In this document: in pieces, positions 34,713 to 42,627 of the stretch
How positions within the stretch are numbered: the stretch's first letter is position 1
Layout of the letters: every line of letters begins with the position of its first letter
Assembly (NCBI GenBank): GCA_963772375.1
Contig: CAVYXG010000007.1
Location: 186,001 to 250,000, forward strand
Direction of reading: 5' to 3'
Source: DATBHM01 sp963772375
GTDB lineage: Bacteria; Actinomycetota; UBA4738; JACQTL01
DNA: 64,000 nt
Made by a program: the position numbers and the translations under genes
The notes under the pieces: model-generated
Told to the model about the DNA's origin: nothing
Seen by the model: the letters and a program-made list of their open reading frames with translations, nothing else
Database searches by the model: none

Positions 34713-35930
34713 ATGGACGGGCCGACCAGGCGGTTGATGGCGTTGCTCGGAGCGCTGGCGGTGGTCGCAGGGGTGGCCGGGCCCGCGAACGCCTCGGCGG
34801 GCTCGCTGGACCCGACGTTCGCGGGCGACGGGATCCGCAACTCGATCCCTCGCTTTGGGGCCGGAGCGGACCTGCTGGTCCAGTGGAACGACCGCATTCT
34901 GGTTGCGGACACCCGGTTTGACGTGGCGCGGCTGCGAGTGAACGGCCGGGTGGACGATACTTGGGGCTCGGGTGGCGTCGCCAAAAGCCCGCTCGGGCGC
35001 GTCAGCTCGGAGGCGGCGTCGGAGATGGTCCGCGATCGTGACGGACGGGTCGTGGTCGTCGGCACGGTCTCGGACGAGTTCGTCGTGGTCCGGTTCACGC
35101 TCCACGGGCGGCCCGACACCACGTTCTCGGGCGACGGCGCGTTGCGGATGTCCTGCGGGCCCCGTCCATTCTGTGGCCCGCCGGGGGTGGCGATCCAGCC
35201 GGACGGCAGGATCGTGATCGCCACGTGGGAGGGGGGGTTCGTCCTCCAGCGACTGAACACCGACGGGACTCCGGACTCGACGTTCGGCCGGAACGGCGTC
35301 GTGAGCATCCGCGAGGGACAGTGCTGCCCGATCGTGCGTTCGTCCGTGCTGGTGGACCGCGACGGCACGATCCTTGCGGCGGGCGGTGGCGAGCTGGCGC
35401 GGTTCACCGCGCACGGGCGTCTGGTCAGCACGTTCGGGAACCACGGGATCGCGAGGCTGTCGAGCGACCTGAACCCCCTCGAGGTCTCCGGGCTCAACAT
35501 CGACGAGGCTGGCCGGATCCTGGTGGTGGGCGACGACGACGACTGGTTCGTCGAGCGCTTCAGGCCTGCCGGGCGGCTGGACCGTTCGTTCGGAATGAAC
35601 GGCGTCCGTCGCGTGAACCTGCTGGGGCAGGACGCCACCGACGGCATGGCCGTCCAGAGCGGCGGGCGGATCATCGTGGCCGGGGGGACGTACGACCAGT
35701 CGGAGTCGGGGCAGTTCCACCCGGCGCTGGTCCGGCTCCTTCCTTCGGGCGGCATCGACCGGTCGTTCGGGAGCGCCGGGAAGATCGTGATGGGTCGCTT
35801 CGTCGGGTTCTGCGACGGCGTCGACATCCAGGCGGTGAGCCACCCGCGCATCGTGATCGCGGGCGGTCAAGGCGGATACGCAGGCGGCGGCTCGTCCCCC
35901 TTCGCCGCTGCCGCGTTCCGCACGACCTGA
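34713..35930 (+). CDS. Secreted delta-60 repeat protein
   Basis: ATG 34713 follows GGGAGGAG by 4 nt and gives a signal peptide (LMALLGALAVVAGVAGPANA). The 405-residue protein consists of repeats of about 50-55 residues with the pattern G.LDPTFxGDGI... and ...DGRIVVVGxx....FVVVRF.xxGxxDxTFxG. These delta-60 repeats likely form a beta-propeller. Paralogues lie at 46681 and 48088, and a relic at about 29600. No catalytic signature is present; an extracellular binding or structural role is inferred. It is divergent from the split host gene. Confidence 0.78.
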   Translation: MDGPTRRLMALLGALAVVAGVAGPANASAGSLDPTFAGDGIRNSIPRFGAGADLLVQWNDRILVADTRFDVARLRVNGRVDDTWGSGGVAKSPLGRVSSEAASEMVRDRDGRVVVVGTVSDEFVVVRFTLHGRPDTTFSGDGALRMSCGPRPFCGPPGVAIQPDGRIVIATWEGGFVLQRLNTDGTPDSTFGRNGVVSIREGQCCPIVRSSVLVDRDGTILAAGGGELARFTAHGRLVSTFGNHGIARLSSDLNPLEVSGLNIDEAGRILVVGDDDDWFVERFRPAGRLDRSFGMNGVRRVNLLGQDATDGMAVQSGGRIIVAGGTYDQSESGQFHPALVRLLPSGGIDRSFGSAGKIVMGRFVGFCDGVDIQAVSHPRIVIAGGQGGYAGGGSSPFAAAAFRTT

Positions 35931-36180
35931 ACGGGCCCTTCCAGCCGAGCCGGCCGACCCACGAAGCACGCGGGCCCTCTTGTCACTGCGGCTTCTAGAG
36001 AGTCTCCATGGAGCCAGGCGGCGGCTACACGCGGCTCGGGGGAGACCGCATAGCTACAAGCTGTTCCGATCAGAACGGTCGTCCGAAGAGCACCCTTGCG
36101 AGGCAGTGCTCGAAGGCTGGGCCAAGCCCCGCCGGCTGTCACAAGACGCCGGCATTGGGCAGAGAAGACGTGTGGAGACT

Positions 36181-36753
36181 ATGGATGGCTACGGGTCCGA
36201 CGATGAGGTGCTGATCGACTCCATCGAGCATCCCGAGCTTTTCACGGTCCTCTACGACCGTCACGCGCGAATGATCCTGACGTACTTCGCCCGACGGACC
36301 CTCGACGCGGACACCGCATCCGAACTCACGGCGGAGACGTTCGCTGAGGCCTTTACATCGCGACATCGCTTTCGGAGGCGCTCTACTCCAGCGGCCGCCT
36401 GGCTCGCCACGATCGCGCGGCGGCAACTCGCCCATTACTGGAGGCAAATGCGGGTGGCCGATCGGGCACGCCGGCGACTCGGCGTCCCACCGATCGCCCT
36501 GGAGGACGAGGACCTCGACCGGATCGAGGCGCTCATCGACTTCGAAGCCATCGGGCGAGCGGTGGCCGCTGCGTTTTCCGAACTCACCCCCGACCAACGT
36601 GCTGCCCTCACCCTGCGGGTGATCGACGGTCGCTCGTACGCCGAAGCGGCCGCCATGCTCTCGTGCTCTGAGCAGGTCGTTCGAGCCCGGGTCAGCCGTG
36701 GCCTTCGACGCCTTGCGGCCAGGCTGGACCTCGAAGGAGGCACAAGTGCCTGA
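36181..36753 (+). CDS. ECF-type RNA polymerase sigma factor
   Basis: The 190-residue protein has sigma region 2 (FTVLYDRHARMILTYFARRT, then ELTAETFAEAF) and region 4 with a helix-turn-helix (LTPDQRAALTLRVIDGRSY, then SCSEQVVRARVSRGLRRL). It lacks region 3, as expected for ECF sigma factors. The start is ATG 36181, with GTG 36172 as an in-frame alternative. Its stop lies inside the next gene (8-nt overlap), so its abundance is tied to a membrane protein carrying an outer beta-propeller. The target promoter cannot be inferred. Confidence 0.85.
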   Translation: MDGYGSDDEVLIDSIEHPELFTVLYDRHARMILTYFARRTLDADTASELTAETFAEAFTSRHRFRRRSTPAAAWLATIARRQLAHYWRQMRVADRARRRLGVPPIALEDEDLDRIEALIDFEAIGRAVAAAFSELTPDQRAALTLRVIDGRSYAEAAAMLSCSEQVVRARVSRGLRRLAARLDLEGGTSA

Positions 36754-38173
36754 TCCCGATATCCCGTTTCTCCACCAACTCCGCGCTCACCTCGACCGGG
36801 TCGCCCGGGCCCAGCCGCATCGCTCACGCCTCAGGCGGCACGCTGCCACCGCTGCCGTGGCAGTCGGCGTTGGCGCCGCCATGGTGGCGTCGTCCATCCT
36901 CCTGTGGCAGGGGTTCGGTCCGGGACGCCACACCCCGAGAGCCGCCACCGTCATCTCGCCGTCTGCGCCTTCAAACAGGGGGCCCAGCCCTGCGCCTCAT
37001 CCCTCCACCAGCCCTTCACCCCTCGTCCTCCACGGTGGTCCGGGCTCGGAGCCTCTTGGCGATCAGCTCCAGAGCGTTGCCGCGATCAACCCGAACGACG
37101 TATGGGCGGTGGGGGTGCGCTTCCCCGGAGCCCCGACGTACCGCCCGCAGTCACTCGCGGAGCACTGGGACGGAACGTCCTGGTCCACTGTTGCGGTGCC
37201 GGACATCGGGCAGCTCAGCTCGGTGGCCGCCGGTGGGCCCGACGACATCTGGGTGCTGGGAGGCAGCCCGACCATGCTCCATTTCGACGGGGCGAACTGG
37301 ACCAAGGTGCCGACTGCCGATGCACACGATCCCCAACTCCGGGATCTCATCTCCTTCGGTCCGAACGACGCATGGGTCGTGGGAACTGAGCGCACCGAGT
37401 CCTATGCGGGTCACTGCGGCGAGGTCAGCTCGGGTTCGCGCCCCTTGGTGGAGCACTGGGACGGGACCATGTGGCGGGTAGTGGCCACGCCGAGCCCTCC
37501 GGTCCACGAATCGGAGATCTGGTCCGTGGGTGGAAGTTCCTCTGACGATCTATGGGCGGTCGGGTACTACCAGACCGACACCCCGCCAACGAAGGCCGGG
37601 AGCGGCTGCGCAAACAAGTCCTTCTCCCACGCCCGAACGCTGGCGATGCACTGGGACGGCTCCTCGTGGTCGATCTCACCGACTCCCAACCCCGGCAATG
37701 AAGACGATGTTCTGTCCGGGATCACGTCGCTTGGACCGAACGATGCCTGGACCACCGGATGGTGGATCCCGGGACAAGGACCGGGATGGCCCCTGTTCCT
37801 GCACTGGGATGGATCGTCGTGGAAGGTCGATCCCGGCTTGGAGGGAACCGGCCCGCAGAGGGATCGGCAACCGTGGGTCGCCCTCGCACTCGGGTCCCAC
37901 GACGTCTGGACTGCCGGCGGCTATCCGAACGCGCCGTCCATCGAGCACTGGAACGGTTCGGCGTGGAGGATCTTCGAGGACGCACACCTCAACATCGATC
38001 CGCACCGCGAGTACGGTCAGTTCAACGACATCTCAGCCACGGCGCCGGACGACGTGTGGGCGGTCGGGGGGACGACCCTGTACGGGAGCGGACAGCAGAG
38101 AGCTTTCGCCTTGATCATGCGCTGGGACGGATCACGGTGGACCCGGATGGCCCCGGCCCCCTCCCCCGGTTGA
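36746..38173 (+). CDS. Single-pass membrane protein with outer beta-propeller, sigma-coupled
   Basis: GTG 36746 has AAGGAGG 5 nt upstream and overlaps the sigma stop. The 475-residue product has a cytoplasmic head of about 30 residues with basic and helical character, one membrane helix (AATAAVAVGVGAAMVASSIL), a Pro/Ser stalk and then a propeller of about 370 residues. Its blades carry the recurrent NDVWAVG...xHWDGTxWxxVxxP pattern also seen in the gene at 57073. Position and topology suggest an anti-sigma or signal receptor that holds the ECF factor. However, no zinc anti-sigma motif (HxxxCxxC) is present, so this is inference. Confidence 0.75.
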   Translation: MPDPDIPFLHQLRAHLDRVARAQPHRSRLRRHAATAAVAVGVGAAMVASSILLWQGFGPGRHTPRAATVISPSAPSNRGPSPAPHPSTSPSPLVLHGGPGSEPLGDQLQSVAAINPNDVWAVGVRFPGAPTYRPQSLAEHWDGTSWSTVAVPDIGQLSSVAAGGPDDIWVLGGSPTMLHFDGANWTKVPTADAHDPQLRDLISFGPNDAWVVGTERTESYAGHCGEVSSGSRPLVEHWDGTMWRVVATPSPPVHESEIWSVGGSSSDDLWAVGYYQTDTPPTKAGSGCANKSFSHARTLAMHWDGSSWSISPTPNPGNEDDVLSGITSLGPNDAWTTGWWIPGQGPGWPLFLHWDGSSWKVDPGLEGTGPQRDRQPWVALALGSHDVWTAGGYPNAPSIEHWNGSAWRIFEDAHLNIDPHREYGQFNDISATAPDDVWAVGGTTLYGSGQQRAFALIMRWDGSRWTRMAPAPSPG

Positions 38174-38316
38174 CGTTCAACTCATGGCGCAAACCTACTG
38201 CGGTGCCCCAGCTCGCATCCAACGCCCGGCACCGCAGTGGACCCGCCGGGCAGGTCCGTCCTTCAGCCAGCGCCCGAACGTGCCGCCTTCCACTGCGAGA
38301 TGATCGATCCGGCCAC

Positions 38317-38409
38317 TGTCGGCGGCCGTGAGAATCTCCCCACCGGCGGCCACGAAACTCCCCACGTACGGCCACGAGAATTCCCCACCGGCGGCCGGGA
38401 GAACTCCCC
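38317..38409 (+). repeat. IS21 left-end repeat array (4 units)
   Basis: Four imperfect direct units (GGCCGTGAGAATCTCCCC, GGCCACGAAACTCCCC, GGCCACGAGAATTCCCC, GGCCGGGAGAACTCCCC) follow one another about every 23 nt. They are probably transposase-binding sites. Confidence 0.8.
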
Positions 38410-38511
38410 GGCCTGAGGCCAACTGACCGTTCCTGCTCCCAGGAGGACCTCCCTCCCCGGGTTTGACTGCGCACGTCCACGTTCGCGGTCGGCCCCTGGA
38501 GAGGGAGGCAG

Positions 38512-39996
38512 ATGAAGTCTTTCGAGGAGATCATGAACATGTTGGAGGCTTACGACCTGACGGGCTCGTACCGCGCCGCTGCGGAGCTCGCCGGCGTCGA
38601 CCATCACACCGTCGAACGCTATGTGGCGATGCGCGACGGGGGGCTGGCGCCCTCGGCCGGGATCGACCGCCCGATGCTCATCGACGCGTTCCTGACGAAG
38701 ATCGAGGAGTGGGTGGACCGCTCCCACGGCCGCATCCGGGCCGACCGTTGTCACGACAAGCTCTTGGCCCTCGGCTACCAGGGCTCGGAGCGGACGACGC
38801 GTCGGGCCGTGGCCGAGGCCAAGCAGCGGTGGCGGGACGGGCGTCTGCGGGTGTACCGCCCGTGGATCCCCGAGCCCGGGATGTGGTTCCAGTGGGACTA
38901 GGGGACGGGACCTGAGGTCCCCGAGGGACCGACGCAGCTGTGGTGCGCGTGGCTCGCGTGGTCGCGGTACCGCGTGGTGTTCCCGATCCTCGACAAGACC
39001 CTGCCGACGGTCGTGGCCTCGGTGGACCGGACGGTGCGCGCGTTCGGGGGCGTCCCCACCTACGGGCTGACCGACAATGAGAAGACCGTCACGACCGGCC
39101 ACATCGCCATGATCCCCGTCCGCCACCCGGTGATCGTCGCCGCGGCACGACACTACGGGCTGACCATCGCGACGTGCGTGCCGGCGGACCCCGAGTCCAA
39201 GGGCGGATCGGAGGCCACCGTGCGCATCGCCAAGGCCGACCTCGTCCCCACCGAGGCGAACCTGCTGCCCGCCTACGGCTCCTTCGCCGAGCTCGGGGCG
39301 GCATGCGAGGCGTTCTGCGAGCGGGTCAACGCCCGGCCCCACCGGGCCACGGGCCGACCTCCGGTCGAGCTGCTCGCCGAGGAACGCCGGCACCTGCACC
39401 CGGTGCCCGCCGAGCCGTACACCACTGCGTTCGGCGAGACCCGGACCGTGGCGTCGAACGCGACGGTGTTGTTCCACAGCGTCCTGTACTCGGTGCCGTA
39501 CTCGCTCATCGGCCGAAGGGTGTGGGTCCGCACCGAGGGCGACGAGGTCGTCGTGGTCGCCGTCGATGCGTCGCAAGGAGCACGCGAGGTCGCCCGCCAC
39601 CGCCGCTCCACCCCGGGCCGGCCCATGATCGACGACCGCCACTACCCCGAACGCTCGGCCGACCCGCTCGGGAGGACCCCGCGGCCTCGCACGCCCGAGG
39701 AGCAGGCCTTCCTCGCTCTCGGCGACGGTGCCACCCAATGGCTCATCGAGGCGGCGTCGGTGGGGGCCTCCCGCATCCGGCACAAGATGGCCGAGGCTCT
39801 CGAGCTCGCCAAGCTGTACGGGCCCGCCGAGGTGGACCGCGCCCTGGGGGTGGCCGCGACGTGCGGACGGTTCTCAGACGGCGCCCTCGCCGCGATCCTG
39901 TCTCACGGTGGCGATGGGCAGGAGCCACGGTCGCAGGCCACCGACGCCCACAGCCTGCAGCGGGGCACGGGAGCGTGGGAGGGGTTCGGACGATGA
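38512..39996 (+). pseudogene. istA: IS21 transposase IstA with in-frame amber codon
   Basis: ATG 38512 starts MKSFEEIMNMLEAYDLTGSY, an IstA helix-turn-helix region. The frame reaches PGMWFQWD and meets TAG at 38899-38901, then continues in the same frame with GTGPEVPEGP and the DDE core (YGLTDNEKTVTT, ADPESKGGSEATVRIAK) to 39996, a total of 494 codons plus the internal stop. IstA normally reads WFQWD followed by an aromatic residue and G at this point, so TAG probably arose from TAC or a similar codon. The stop sits before the catalytic centre, so an inactive product is expected unless suppressed. Confidence 0.85.
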
Positions 39997-40878
39997 CCAC
40001 CACCATGGACCCCTCGCCGCTCGACGAAGTCGACGCCCATCTGCGGCGCCTGCGGCTGCCGTATCTCCGTCAGGCGGCCCGGGACGTCCTGGCCACGGCC
40101 AAGGCCCAGCGGTGGGACCCGGCCGAAGCCCTGCGGGTCCTGCTGGCAGAGGAGGTGGCCGGCCGGGACCGGGCCACGGTGGCCAACCACCGGCGGAGCG
40201 CGGGGTTCCCCTCCGGCAAGACGTTCGAGGCGTGGGACGAGCGAGCCTCCTCGATCCCGCTGCCGACGCAGCGCGCCCTGCGCACCCTCGAGTGGGTCGA
40301 GCGTCGGGAGAACCTCGCGCTGTGCGGTCCCTCGGGAACGGGCAAGTCGCACTTCCTGGAGGCGCTCGGCGGCTCCGCCGTGGAGCGGGGGATGCGGGTC
40401 AGCTGGTTCTCCCTGGAGACCCTCGCAGCCATCATCCGCCGCCACCGCGTCGACGACTCCGTCGCCAAGGCCGTCGCCCGGATCTGCCGGGCCGACCTCA
40501 TCGTGGTGGACGACATCGGGATGCTCAGCGGAGGCAGCGGAGGCAGCGGAGGCAGCGGAGGCAGCGGAGGCAGCGGAGGCAGCGGAGGCAGCGGAGGCAG
40601 CGGAGGCAGCGGAGGCAGCGGAGGCAGCGGAGGCAGCGGAGGCAGCGGAGGCAGCGGAGGCGTTCTACCGCGTCGTGGACGCCGCGTACGAGCGGCGCTC
40701 GGTGGCAGTGTCGTCGAACCTGCACCCCGCCGGCTTCGACGAGCTCATGCCCAAGACGCTGGCGACCGCCACGGTCGACCGACTCCTGCACCACGCCCAC
40801 GCCGTGGTGACCGAGGGCGAGAAGAGCTTCCGCCTGGCAGAGGCGACGTCAGGCAAGGGGGTGGTGCCCCTGGGCTGA
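39993..40878 (+). pseudogene. istB: IS21 helper ATPase IstB, disrupted by tandem repeats
   Basis: ATG 39993 overlaps the istA stop. Residues 1-175 are normal IstB: Walker A CGPSGTGKSHFLE and Walker B LIVVDDIGML. Fifteen copies of a 9-bp unit follow, translated as Ser-Gly-Gly repeats, after which the frame leaves IstB and ends at 41051. The genuine C-terminal third (AFYRVVDAAYERRS, SNLHPAGFDELMPKTLATAT) is intact in another frame up to TGA 40878. In that native frame the repeat unit would read Ala-Ala-Glu, matching the normal AAEAFY sequence, so the array expanded from an existing unit and a one-base shift arose at its start. Confidence 0.85.
40527..40661 (+). repeat. Perfect tandem array, 15 x 9 bp (AGCGGAGGC)
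   Basis: The unit AGCGGAGGC repeats fifteen times without a mismatch, 135 bp in all. The length is a multiple of three, so copy-number change would not alter frame. It lies in istB directly after the Walker B region and ends where normal IstB sequence resumes (GTTCTACCG). Confidence 0.95.
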
Positions 40879-40889
40879 GCAAGGCAAGT

Positions 40890-40983
40890 GGGGACTTTTC
40901 TTGGCCATCAGTGGGGAGAGATGCTGGCCATCAGCGGGGAGATTTCGTGGCCGCGTACGGGGAGTTTCCCGTGGCCCTTGACA
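40890..40983 (-). repeat. IS21 right-end repeat array (4 units)
   Basis: Read on the minus strand, four units (GGCCACGGGAAACTCCCC, GGCCACGAAATCTCCCC, GGCCAGCATCTCTCCCC, GGCCAAGAAAAGTCCCC) mirror those at the left end with the same spacing of about 23 nt. Confidence 0.8.
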
Positions 40984-41077
40984 CCCTTCTTCTTGCGCGC
41001 CCTCCACTCGACGCAGCAAGACGTGACTCCGGCGCGTCCTTCATGTGTTGACCCGAGGGTGATGATTGGAAGCTCAG

Positions 41078-41581
41078 ATGAGTACCGACGTGGCGCATGG
41101 TCGCCTGGGCGAGCTGTACGTTCGCCACGGGCCCGACGCCGTGCGCCTCGCCTACCTGCTCGTCGGGGACCGAGCGGCGGCAGAAGACCTCGTACATGAC
41201 GCATTCGTGCGGGTGATCCGAAGGCTCGGCCATATCCGCGAACCCGACGCCTTCGGCGCCTACCTGCGCCGAACCGTCGTGAACCTGTCCAAGAGCTACT
41301 TCCGCCACCAGGCCGTAGAGAGGGCGGCGCAGCGTTGGACGTCGCATGAGGTCGAGCCCGATCCCGGATCAACACTTGAACGTCGGGACATGCTGTGGAC
41401 TGGGCTGCTGTCTCTTCCGGAGCGGCAGCGAACTGCCCTGGTCCTGCGGTTCTACGAGGATCTTCCTGAGTCGCAAATTGCGGAAGTGATGGGGTGCCGT
41501 CCAGGGACGGCTCGATCGCTCGTATCCAGAGGTCTGGGAACGCTTCGACAGCGACTGCGAGGTGAACTGGGTGTCCACTGA
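41078..41581 (+). CDS. ECF-type RNA polymerase sigma factor (SigE/SigM-like)
   Basis: A 167-residue ECF factor: region 2 includes YLLVGDRAAAEDLVHDAFV, followed by RVIRRLGHIREPDAFGAYLR. Region 4 is LPERQRTALVLRFYEDLPES then QIAEVMGCRPGTARSLVSRG. The overall pattern resembles the SigE70-M group of actinobacteria. ATG 41078 has a weak GGAAG upstream; an in-frame TTG at 41066 is less likely. Its stop lies within the next gene, which encodes a membrane protein with PASTA domains, so the two form a sigma/membrane-regulator pair. Confidence 0.85.
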   Translation: MSTDVAHGRLGELYVRHGPDAVRLAYLLVGDRAAAEDLVHDAFVRVIRRLGHIREPDAFGAYLRRTVVNLSKSYFRHQAVERAAQRWTSHEVEPDPGSTLERRDMLWTGLLSLPERQRTALVLRFYEDLPESQIAEVMGCRPGTARSLVSRGLGTLRQRLRGELGVH

Positions 41582-42212
41582 CATGGACGATCTCGAACAA
41601 GAGATTCGCGATCTCCTCGATCAGCGCTCCTCGGCCTTGCCGGTCGGGCTCGACACCGAACGAACGGTCCGCCGGGCGCGTCGCGGGCTCATGGCGACCG
41701 CGGCTGGAGGCGTCCTCGTCGTGGTCGTGCTCCTGTTCGGGGCAATCGCAGCCTTCCAGAGCTTGAACGATCGACCGGCACCCGTGCCGGTGCACACGCC
41801 GACCGGCCACGGCCGAGTCCCAGATGCACTCGGACTAACGCTCGACCGGGCACTCGAAGCAATTGAGGCGAACGGATTCACGGCCATCATCGATGGTCGG
41901 GTCAACTCAACGTTGCCTGCCAACGACGTGGCCGAACAGAGTCCGGCACCGAGCTCGACGGCCAAGTTGGGCACGATGATCCACCTGTACCTGTCGACGG
42001 GGACTACATCCCTATTCGTTGTCCCCAATGTCGTCGATCTCACTGAAGCCGCCGCAGTCAGGAAGCTTGCCACCGCGGGATTCCCACAAGTCCATCTGGT
42101 CGGACCAGCTCAGGCGGCCCATTCTGGCCGTGGGGTGATAGTCGTCGCACAGTCGCCCAAGGGGCGGGCGCCCTTGGGCTCAGTGATCACACTTCGGCTT
42201 CGCCGCCGGTGA
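41571..42212 (+). CDS. Single-pass membrane protein with two PASTA domains, sigma-coupled
   Basis: The 213-residue product starts at GTG 41571 (GAGGTGA 7 nt upstream; ATG 41583 is an alternative) and overlaps the sigma gene by 11 nt. A short acidic cytoplasmic head (DDLEQEIRDLLDQRS) precedes one membrane helix (GGVLVVVVLLFGAIAAF). Outside are two PASTA-like modules: GRVPDALGLTLDRALEAIEA and VVPNVVDLTEAAAVRKLATA, each ending in a strand of the VTLRL type. PASTA modules bind cell-wall muropeptides or lipid II in PknB-type kinases. Here they are linked to an ECF factor instead, suggesting wall-stress control. Anti-sigma activity is inferred from position only. Confidence 0.75.
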   Translation: MSTDMDDLEQEIRDLLDQRSSALPVGLDTERTVRRARRGLMATAAGGVLVVVVLLFGAIAAFQSLNDRPAPVPVHTPTGHGRVPDALGLTLDRALEAIEANGFTAIIDGRVNSTLPANDVAEQSPAPSSTAKLGTMIHLYLSTGTTSLFVVPNVVDLTEAAAVRKLATAGFPQVHLVGPAQAAHSGRGVIVVAQSPKGRAPLGSVITLRLRRR

Positions 42213-42411
42213 GCGGACAGGTTCCGATTCGCCTCGCCGCTTCGGTCCTTCAATCCGGTAAGGCGGAGGGAGAAAGGGGATAGGGCCGCGGGAACGTCAC
42301 CCCCCGGCAGCGAGGACAGCTGAAATCCAGGGTTTCCTCAGGTTCGCCGAGAGACCTCGAAGATCAGAATGCGCTCATCTTGCAGACGGCGATTGCGCAG
42401 AAGGAGTCATC

Positions 42412-42627
42412 ATGCGAGCCACAGACCCTCACAGGGCCGCAGGGGCGGCTCTGGCTGACCCCTCCTTCCCGCATTCGCCTGGTGCTTTTCGAAGCGCGGT
42501 GGTTGACTCCCACAATGTGGAGGCTGCAGCACTTCCGGCGGTCAAGGTGAAGCCATCGCCAGGTCGGGACGAGCCGCACTGCGCCGACTGGCCCCGGTTT
42601 GGGTTTGTTGGGGGCCGTCTGATATGA
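42412..42627 (+). CDS. Small hypothetical protein
   Basis: ATG 42412 is preceded by GAAGGAG at suitable distance, and the frame ends in TGA overlapping the start of the solute-binding protein (ATGA at 42624). The 71 residues (MRATDPHRAAGAALADPSFP...) show no signal peptide, membrane helix or known motif. The ribosome site and the overlap favour translation, perhaps as a leader peptide for the next gene, but the codon pattern is not decisive. Confidence 0.35.
   Translation: MRATDPHRAAGAALADPSFPHSPGAFRSAVVDSHNVEAAALPAVKVKPSPGRDEPHCADWPRFGFVGGRLI

Larger units (their letters stand above)
38317..40983 (+). mobile_element. IS21-family element, inactive
   Basis: The element is bounded by TGTCGGCGGCCGTGAGAA at 38317 and the inverted TGTCAAGGGCCACGGGAA at 40983. 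Behind each end are four copies of a GGCCAC-GA-AA-CTCCCC unit at about 23-nt spacing, the multiple end repeats typical of IS21. Inside are istA (amber codon) and istB (repeat expansion plus frameshift), overlapping by ATGA. The flanking bases (GGCCAC on the left, CCCTTC on the right) do not match, so no target duplication remains. Both genes are broken, so the copy is non-autonomous. Confidence 0.85.

Noticed and set aside
38317..38409. Possible CRISPR or regulatory iteron array
   Set aside because: The about 23-nt units are mirrored at 40890-40983 and bound istA/istB, so they are IS21 terminal repeats.
40527..40661. Possible CRISPR array
   Set aside because: Units are 9 bp with no spacers and lie in a coding region; no cas genes are present.
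40525..40800. Minus-strand frame with Leu-Arg-Cys repeats
   Set aside because: It is only the complement of the 9-bp array in istB. The plus strand carries the recognisable IstB sequence on both sides.
28130..41050. Genomic island with integrase and attachment sites
   Set aside because: No tyrosine or serine integrase and no att-like repeats were found. The region is better explained by three independent transposable elements.
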